A DNA stretch of 64,000 bases from Larimichthys crocea (Eukaryota > Chordata > Actinopteri > Sciaenidae). The stretch spans positions 663,632 through 727,631 of the forward strand of contig NC_040018.1 of the NCBI RefSeq assembly GCF_000972845.2, in the 5' to 3' direction. Below the pieces are notes generated by a model, which saw only the letters and a program-made list of their open reading frames with translations, was not told the DNA's origin and made no database searches. Positions 59,600 through 64,000 of this stretch are shown here, one piece after another. The translations under genes and the position numbers were made by a program. Each line of letters begins with the position of its first letter. Within the stretch, counting starts at the first letter, position 1.

Positions 59600-59900
59600 T
59601 AGTCCGTGAGGTTACTGGTTATGAGGAAACAGAAGAAGAATATTTCAAGTTGTCTCATATTTACAGGAATTAATCATATCCCGCTTCATGCCTCCTGTCC
59701 TCAACCGGAGAAGACGAGAGAGGAGAGTGTTGCCTGTGCCGCACTACCTGGATAGAGGAGGAGAAGGAGGGGGAGGAGGAGGAGGAAGAGGTGAAGGGCT
59801 GCCTTTACCTGCGCTGCCTTTTATGTTCACTTCCGTCCAGGTGAGAAAGTGAGGCGGGCGGGCGCGCAGACAAACCAAACCCAACACATGACATGCTGAC
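59600..59900 (-). promoter_or_regulatory. ITGB6: Probable ITGB6 5' region with purine-rich tract
   Basis: A polypyrimidine tract plus CAG on the minus strand (59615-59660) looks like a splice acceptor for the first coding exon. A GGAGGAGG purine run on the plus strand (59754-59800) and a GC-rich patch (59845-59870) lie further upstream. No TATA box was identified, and the start site is unknown. Confidence 0.35.
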
Positions 59901-59983
59901 AACACTAGCTTTTAGGGACCATCTCTATTTTATGCCAATTCTTCTCCACAACATTTCAGGGAGGTAATATTGCACTTTTTTTT

Positions 59984-60625
59984 TTTAAAGGTCCCATATT
60001 TCCATTGTTACAATGTTTAATTTGAAGTTGCAATATCCATAAAAAAGCATATATTTAAGTAAAAACCCATCTCAGTGTACTTTTACACCTCTTACCTCTG
60101 GAGTTATAACAAGTACAAAGCATGTTGTGTTTCCTTTTGTCTCATTAATATTAACGAGCCTCTCTTCTGATTGGCTTTCTGACTGAGGCATGGCTAGAAC
60201 AGCAACAAAGGACTGTAGCCATGGCTGAGGATGGTGACAATATACACATGTCACTGTGTGAGTAATCCATTGTCTCTTCAGTTTTTTTGTTTGTTGTTCC
60301 CACTTTGTGATTCCTGCTCAGTCATTTGCCAAAAAAAAAAGCCCAAAAATGTAATAAAAGTTCAAAGTTTTGACTTATGGTCTTTTCATTGTATAGATAT
60401 CGCAATCATTATCATTTGGCCAATATAATCATGTAGTGTAAATCTGATATCATTACAGCCCCACATCACAACCTTACAGAAGTCCTGAAGGCTTGTTAAG
60501 AGGCAGCTTCTGAATACAAGCAGTGTGTATTTATCTGTGGATTTGGCATTTTGATACCATAACAGCATTCATATAGTACCTAGACACACTTATTAATCAA
60601 AAAAGACCCAATATAGGACATTTAA
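59984..60625. mobile_element. MITE with TTAA-bounded terminal inverted repeats
   Basis: Left end TTAAAGGTCCCATATT (59984-59999). The right end, 60610-60625, is its reverse complement at 14 of 16 positions. About 640 bp, no coding frame. TTAA at both outer edges suggests piggyBac-type target use (inference). Similar GGTCCCATAT elements are frequent in teleosts. Confidence 0.7.
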
Positions 60626-62230
60626 ACAGCTGTAGTAAGTTTATGGATTAAGATTTTACATTGAAAACAAATATTGTTTCATTCATTCTTCCCCTCCGTC
60701 CAGAGATCACAAAATAAACAGGCCTGATAAACAAGAAACTAAATTAAAGTGGAGACCACGGTCAAGTAGACACAACATATTCAATATAAATCCCTCATTT
60801 GTATAACTTCATAACTACATTCTTTTAATAGTGTTGTATTCTCTGTAAAGCACCTTGTGACTGTGGATTCAAGATGTGCTAAAGATATAAAGTATATTTG
60901 CTTACTTACAAGATTGTTGCGGTGCCCACATTGCTTGTTTGTACCCTCACGTTGATCTAATCGGAATTGAATCACACCGAAGCTAGACTCTTATAACCGT
61001 TGAACTATGATCGAAGAGGAATAATAAAGTACAGACAAGCCACACCATGAGCAAATACAGCCTGTATACCTTTATTACCCAGACACTGTAGCTGAACAAA
61101 TGTTAATCTTTAACGGCACAAGAACATGAATCATTGTCTTTGGTCCCACAAGAATTTTATGTCTTTAAAATTGACTCAGACAAAAACCTACCATGCAAGC
61201 CTATCACAAGATATGAAATATGAGCATGAGTGTGTGCATGTGTGTCTATGATATGAGGGGGAGGGAGGGTGGGGCTGTGTAGGTGTTGAACCATTGACAG
61301 CTGCAGTGCAAATATCCTTGCTTGTCCCAACTCACAGGAATCTCACAATTCGTCACCACACCCCTCTGGATCTGGGTGAGTCCCATCTGTCACCCCAACC
61401 TCCACTCCTCCTCTCTCTTCTTCTCCCTCTTCCTTGCCTTATGAACACCCCCCCTGTCTCTCCTCAGCTCTCTGTGTTTTGATCCACCTTATCCAGTAGC
61501 CTTCTTGAAGTGTCGCCCTGTGAAATTGCCATTACATTTATACCTCCTTTGGCTCTCATCTTCTGTCCGCCAGTCTACCTGTGATTTGCCTCTCTTTCAT
61601 CTGCTCCTTCACACACTTTGTCTCTCCACATCCTTATCTTTACATTTCTCCGGAAATATCTCAGTATGATGCAATCAAACAGCCTTTTTTTGAAATGTCT
61701 TCTCACATCTTGTATGCGAGTATGATCAAGTGTATTAGCTATTTAAGGTGTAACAGTTGCATCATAATGTTATTTATATTTCAGCCTAAATCTAAAATCT
61801 GTCACCTTTCAGTTCAGGTTCAGGGAAATTCTCACAACGAATATGACAGCAGAGTTTGAGGCATATCATGACATGATTTTTAAAGACTATCAGACTCATC
61901 AAAATTCATAAATTCATAAATTATTCCCCCACCTATCTCTCTCTCAGCACTACATTATTTACTATGCATAGAAATGGAGGTATACATTAACCCTGCAATA
62001 AACCAACTCACCTTCAGGGGCGTCCTCTGATAACATGCTGTCCTGTCTCAGTCTGTCTTCCTTGTCATCAAGTGAAAAATGGAAAGGAAGGGAAAAGCAT
62101 CAGTCCAGCACATTCAGTCTTATTGTATCCAGGCAGTCATCAGAGTAACAGTAAACCTATTGTAACGGCGCCCTTTATGAAGCATGGCGCTCGGGTGACC
62201 CTGCTGCCCATGCTCCTTGGCTCATGTGTG

Positions 62231-62234
<4 letters not shown>

Positions 62235-62267
<33 letters not shown>
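62235..62267. repeat. GT microsatellite
   Basis: Uninterrupted GT run of about 33 bp, with further GTGT-rich stretches to 62370. Intergenic. Confidence 0.95.
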
Positions 62268-62268
<1 letters not shown>

Positions 62269-62849
62269 TGAAAGTGGGTGAGTGTGTGTGCATTCATACT
62301 GGGGTCATGTGTGGGTGTTTGTACAGGCTCCAGCTTGCCCATGTGTGTGTGCGTGTGTGTGTGTGCAGGGGGAGGCTGTGACGATACTGAGTGACAGTAA
62401 CAACTGCTGGCTGTGAGACCTCCACAGGAGCCAGCTTCTTTATTAAGAGATGACCTGACTGATGTGCTAGTGTTGCACTCTAGAGGCTAAAGCTGGTGCA
62501 AACTGCAGCAAAACACTCAAAGCAATGGTCTTTGTGATTAGTTTGGTCTGTGTGTGTGTGGGCACATGTTTGCTCAAATTCAATTACTTCCTGCAATGAG
62601 CCAAGAGGAGTGCCAGTGTAATACAGCCTCCTTCTTACAGTGGTATGGCTGGAATGCAGGTACACAGGCATGTGTGAGGGAAACAAAATAATAGAGCATA
62701 GACCTATGCTATAAGAGAATTGAAGATCCACAGACATAGCCCCAAAATCCAAAATCTTAAATCTCAGAGGGCTTTACAAGTTGTACAACATGCAACACTC
62801 TGCACTTAGACCCCGACTAAGTCATGCTAGTGGCTCTAGCATCAGCATG

Positions 62850-63335
62850 CTAAACTACCCATGATGATATTTAATAGTTTTCATGTGGTTTGGAGTGTTA
62901 AACTAAACTTTCACAGGTATTTGATCATAAACCACAAAAAGCCAGGAGACTGAAGTTATTATAATTCATCCTCTGGGGACTATGACTGTATATATCAAAA
63001 ATATAACAACAATTCACCCAGTTGTGATATTTAAAAAAAAACCTACAAAGTTAACCTCATGGTGGTGCTACAGGTGAATCAAAGGATCAACCAAAATCAG
63101 TTGAAAATATCCTCTGGGAGGCTTGAATATCTGTTCCAAATTTCATAAGAAACCATCAAATATTTTTTGAGCTATTTCACTAAAAGCCAAAAAACATCAA
63201 CTGTAAGATGAAACATCAGGGGTTCACAGAGATTTAAAATTCCTCCTTGGGGAACATGAACGTCTGTATAATATTTCATAGTTGTTAAGATATTGGACTG
63301 ACTGACAGGCTGATGTTGCCATCCCTAATAAACAC
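62850..63335. repeat. Teleost interspersed repeat with internally repeated modules
   Basis: The module CCAAATTTCATAAGAAACCA then TCAAATATTTTTTGAGCTAT is echoed by ATAATATTTCATAGTTGTTA. It also has CTCATGGTGGTGCTACAGGT and ends GATGTTGCCATCCCTAA. I recognise this arrangement from a repeat common in fish genomes. Confidence 0.55.
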
Positions 63336-64000
63336 TCTTTAATTAAATAAACACAAAACTTCAGGAAGAGAGGGAGTTTCCATTTTTATGCAGCATGTAA
63401 CAGTGTTGCAGAAACTGTACAGTACGTACAGGGAAACATTCACTGGAAAAAGTTGCCATCTTTTGAGAACCATGAGTCAGCTTTGCAGAAGCTGGGAAAG
63501 AAAAACAGCTTTGTGACATTTTCCAGACAATCTAATTTATATAATTTACCAAGTAGGAGAATCTTCTCAACCCAAGAAAAAACATGCAATCCTTTATATT
63601 AAAAAAATGGACAATTACGACATCTGGAGAAACTTATTGCGAACTCTGAATATACAGGAAGAATATAAGTACACATAATGAAAAGATAAACATGTTAGAA
63701 GCAGCTTACCTGTAGTTTGAATCGTGACTGTGCATGGACTTCTAGATAGACAGTATTTTTAAGTGATTGAACATGAGGAACAGTGTATATTACAATGGTA
63801 GAATAACAGGAACAACAAATACTTTTGTTCTGCAAATGTGGTTGTTTAATGTTTTGTTAAATATCAGCGGCTGCTGTGTTTGTGATGTAGTGTTGTATTT
63901 AATTACATCTGAAAAGGCAATAATTAGTATAATCTGTAAATATAAGATAATTTGTAAAGGCCTTATTGAGGAGAGTATAGTATATATATTACAAATATGA

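Larger units (their letters stand above)
60626..64000. other. Intergenic region upstream of ITGB6
   Basis: About 3.4 kb beyond the MITE. Besides a GT microsatellite and one interspersed repeat, I find no exon, RNA gene or other structure. A CT-rich stretch at 61400-61470 is low complexity. Confidence 0.65.

Overview
This is nuclear DNA from a ray-finned fish, probably a percomorph-type teleost. It shows three long multi-exon genes with short introns (mostly 80-1500 bp) and GT-AG splice sites, many CA/TA microsatellites, and scattered remnants of repeats that recur in teleost genomes. There is no bacterial, phage or organelle signature. All three genes lie head-to-tail on the minus strand, so transcription runs right to left. 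Most exons were placed by reading the minus strand, finding flanking AG/GT sites and requiring the reading frame to close. In each gene the joined exons keep an open frame, and intron phases agree across every junction.

Layout from right to left in transcription order: (1) 59.6-50.8 kb, an integrin beta-6-type gene (15 coding exons, 780 codons). (2) 47.5-24.8 kb, a PLA2R1-type M-type phospholipase A2 receptor (30 coding exons, 1485 codons): signal peptide, ricin-type CysR domain, FNII, 8 C-type lectin-like domains (CTLDs), transmembrane helix, short tail. (3) 21.3 kb to beyond the left edge, a LY75/CD205 (DEC-205)-type receptor with the same layout but 10 CTLDs. 33 exons and about 1624 codons are visible; the end of CTLD10, the transmembrane segment and the tail lie outside the window. 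The order LY75-PLA2R1-ITGB6, all in one orientation, is the arrangement I know from human chromosome 2q24, so this is a conserved vertebrate block. LY75 and PLA2R1 are tandem paralogues: their intron phases match domain by domain through CTLD6, and LY75 CTLD9-10 look like a second copy of the CTLD7-8 pair.

Between genes: 21.3-24.8 kb holds a minus-strand LINE remnant with an endonuclease GDFN motif, inside which lies a perfect 17-bp inverted repeat. 47.5-50.8 kb holds a direct tandem duplication of about 424 bp built on a common teleost repeat. 59.6-64.0 kb holds a roughly 640-bp MITE with TTAA-bounded inverted ends, plus a second repeat, and I see no gene there. Two further MITE-like elements lie in introns.

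I see no undescribed system. The points most worth checking are fine-scale: three apparent GC-AG introns, a Cys replacing a Gly in the integrin PEGG motif next to a metal-binding Glu, NPLF instead of NPLY in the integrin tail, and a splice donor embedded in a GT microsatellite.
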